Assembly: GCF_017994015.1 (NCBI RefSeq)
Contig: NZ_JAGOLP010000002.1
Span: forward strand, 1 to 64,000
Reading direction: 5' to 3'
DNA length: 64,000 bases
DNA from: Ferrovibrio sp.
Lineage (GTDB): Bacteria > Pseudomonadota > Alphaproteobacteria > Ferrovibrionales > Ferrovibrionaceae
The translations under genes and the position numbers were made by a program. Under the pieces are notes generated by a model. That model was not told where the DNA came from, did not search any database, and saw only the letters and a list, made by a program, of their open reading frames with translations. Of the stretch, positions 62,918 to 64,000 are shown one piece after another. Each line of letters opens with the position of its first letter. Positions within the stretch are counted from its first letter, which is position 1.

Positions 62918-63052
62918 AAATCGAACCAGCTTTCTCGCGAACTGCGTGTATTGAAAATGGCATCGATTCCAATGCCATAGCCGATTCAATATTCAAAATT
63001 GAAATCTATGCGGCAAGTATTATTCAATTGTGACACTGCTTTTATTGCCGGC
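62918..63052. other. AT-rich gap upstream of pentapeptide gene
   Basis: 135-base AT-rich stretch with TTCAA-AA-TTGAA at 62992-63003 and a tandem ATTCAAT/ATTCAAA. Possible promoter/operator for the pentapeptide-regulator unit; no clear -35/-10 assigned. Confidence 0.4.
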
Positions 63053-64000
63053 TTATTTACTGGCGGCGGCGGGATTTGTCGGGATTTGTAGCAATTGGTC
63101 AGAATGCGCCAGCGGCAGGCGTAATTCGACGCGCGTCCCGGCACCCGCCTCACTAAACAACTTGAAATTGCCGCCCTGGGCTTCGATCAGGCGCCGCGCC
63201 GCATAGAGCCCAAAGCCGGTGCCCTTGGCGATGCCGGCATTGCTGGCCCGGAAAAACCGGCTGCCGATCTGCGCCAGTTCGGCCGGCGGGATGCCGATGC
63301 CCTGATCCGCGATGCAGAGCAAAGCCATATCCGCCTCGCGGTCCAGGCGCAGCAGCACCACACCATCCGGGGCGGAATATTTCAGCGCATTGTCGATCAG
63401 GTTGGCACAGATCGCGCCAAGCCATTCGGCATCGCCCAATGCTGCGATGGGCTGGGCTGCGATAGGCCGGGCTGCGATAGGCTGGGCTGCTGCATCCGGC
63501 AGTTCAAAACGCAGCCTGGCCGCTTCGCCCGCCGGCAATTCGGCTTGCAGACCTTGCAACAGCGGCAGCAGCAGAACCGGCTCGCGGCGACCGGCTTTCA
63601 GCCCGGCCTCAAGCTGTTCGGTGGCCAGGAAGGTTTCCAAAAGCCGGCGCAACCGGCGGCCGGCAGCGCGGATCGCCGCCAGCCGCTGGGCGATGGCCAG
63701 AGGCGCGCCGGGCAGCAGGGTTTCCAGCATCTCGGCGGCGCGGTCGATCACCGCCACCGGGGTGCGGAAATCATGCCCCACCATATCGATGAACAGGCGC
63801 TGGTCGCGCCGCATGGCGCTTTCCTGGTCCAGCGCCGTGCTGAGCTGTTCCTGCAATCGGCGGCGCGCTTCCACTTCCTCTGCCAGGGCGCGGTTGCGCT
63901 CGGTCAGTTCGGCCAGCAGGCGGCTGCCGACCAGCGCCACCAGGGCGATGAAATGCAGCCCGACATAAAGAATGGTGCCGAGAAACCACATGATCTGCGC
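63053..64000 (-). CDS. sensor histidine kinase, N-terminus beyond window
   Basis: At least 312 residues visible; the frame stays open to the right edge, so the start and probably upstream membrane helices are missing. Visible: one membrane helix LYVGLHFIALVALVG, a coiled linker, HisKA with DMVGHDFRTPVAVID, and HATPase boxes NLIDNALKYS, DQGIGIPP and GTGFGLYAARRL. A Pro-Ile-Ala-Ala repeat is inserted before the N-box. Partner is probably the OmpR-type regulator at 60809. Confidence 0.9.
   Translation of the reverse strand, partial: AQIMWFLGTILYVGLHFIALVALVGSRLLAELTERNRALAEEVEARRRLQEQLSTALDQESAMRRDQRLFIDMVGHDFRTPVAVIDRAAEMLETLLPGAPLAIAQRLAAIRAAGRRLRRLLETFLATEQLEAGLKAGRREPVLLLPLLQGLQAELPAGEAARLRFELPDAAAQPIAARPIAAQPIAALGDAEWLGAICANLIDNALKYSAPDGVVLLRLDREADMALLCIADQGIGIPPAELAQIGSRFFRASNAGIAKGTGFGLYAARRLIEAQGGNFKLFSEAGAGTRVELRLPLAHSDQLLQIPTNPAAASK
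63441..63485 (-). repeat. 15-bp tandem repeat inside histidine kinase gene
   Basis: GCTGCGATRGGCYGG units at 63441-63455, 63456-63470 and 63471-63485, encoding PIAAR/PIAAQ repeats in frame. Likely slippage-prone. Confidence 0.85.

Noticed and set aside
1..64000. CRISPR arrays, prophage, IS transposases, secondary-metabolite clusters
   Set aside because: No regularly spaced repeats, no integrase/transposase/capsid motifs and no synthase modules were found on either strand.

Overview
The window is a GC-rich chromosome segment of an alphaproteobacterium, probably Rhodospirillales-like; the genus cannot be fixed from the sequence alone. Evidence: a ChpT phosphotransferase of the CtrA cell-cycle relay, an IalB-type secreted protein, MHYT and NIT sensory domains, two-subunit IorAB with an enlarged beta chain, LivKHMGF and TRAP uptake systems, and very dense gene packing with many 1-4 base overlaps. 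No prophage, IS transposase, CRISPR array or rRNA was seen. There is one tRNA, tRNA-Arg(CCU). No stretch longer than about 300 bases lacks a feature.

Layout. 1-3.7 kb: exporter fragment, chpT, a DUF3553 protein, cysQ, DedA and a Spy-like periplasmic protein. 3.8-8.2 kb: a CoA-dependent aromatic/acyl block (SCP2-type thiolase, AcuI-type reductase, feruloyl-CoA synthase) behind an 18-bp inverted-repeat operator. 8.2-10.8 kb: a degenerate LytM protein, a LysE exporter and an AraC regulator. 11-18.3 kb: a Liv-type ABC importer followed by aldehyde dehydrogenase, SDR and a 2,4'-dihydroxyacetophenone-dioxygenase-like cupin, which looks like uptake and oxidation of an aryl ketone or aldehyde. 18.5-26.1 kb: thioesterase and iorAB divergent from a TRAP transporter plus MarR, which looks like uptake and oxidative decarboxylation of aryl 2-oxoacids. 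26.1-30.7 kb: ECF sigma factor, IalB protein, rlmN, two secreted unknowns and a PNPOx-like protein.

30.7-43.4 kb is the sensory and nitrogen section. An MHYT-PAS hybrid histidine kinase is coupled by overlap to an HD-GYP response regulator. Beyond a clear rho-independent terminator lies a unit reading substrate-binding protein, permease, ATPase, cyanase (CynS), then a soluble NIT-domain chemoreceptor. It is headed by a near-consensus sigma-54 promoter with two palindromes at enhancer distance and is divergent from a PAS-AAA+-Fis sigma-54 activator. This is the most interesting system here: a cyanate/nitrate-type assimilation operon that appears to include its own cytoplasmic chemoreceptor.

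43.4-56.1 kb: DUF983, CorA, GlpQ, methylmalonyl-CoA mutase, a Kef-type antiporter, GNAT/LysR, a ModE-like regulator with a textbook ModE operator ahead of modABC, a Phd/VapC toxin-antitoxin pair and a PAS protein. 56.3-64 kb: PaaI-type thioesterase, SUV3-like helicase, tRNA-Arg, a GIY-YIG-like protein, and a histidine kinase / pentapeptide-repeat / OmpR-type regulator series cut by the right edge. A family of about 100-bp palindromic repeats (core GCCCGGGCTTGACCCGGGC) occurs in four intergenic positions.
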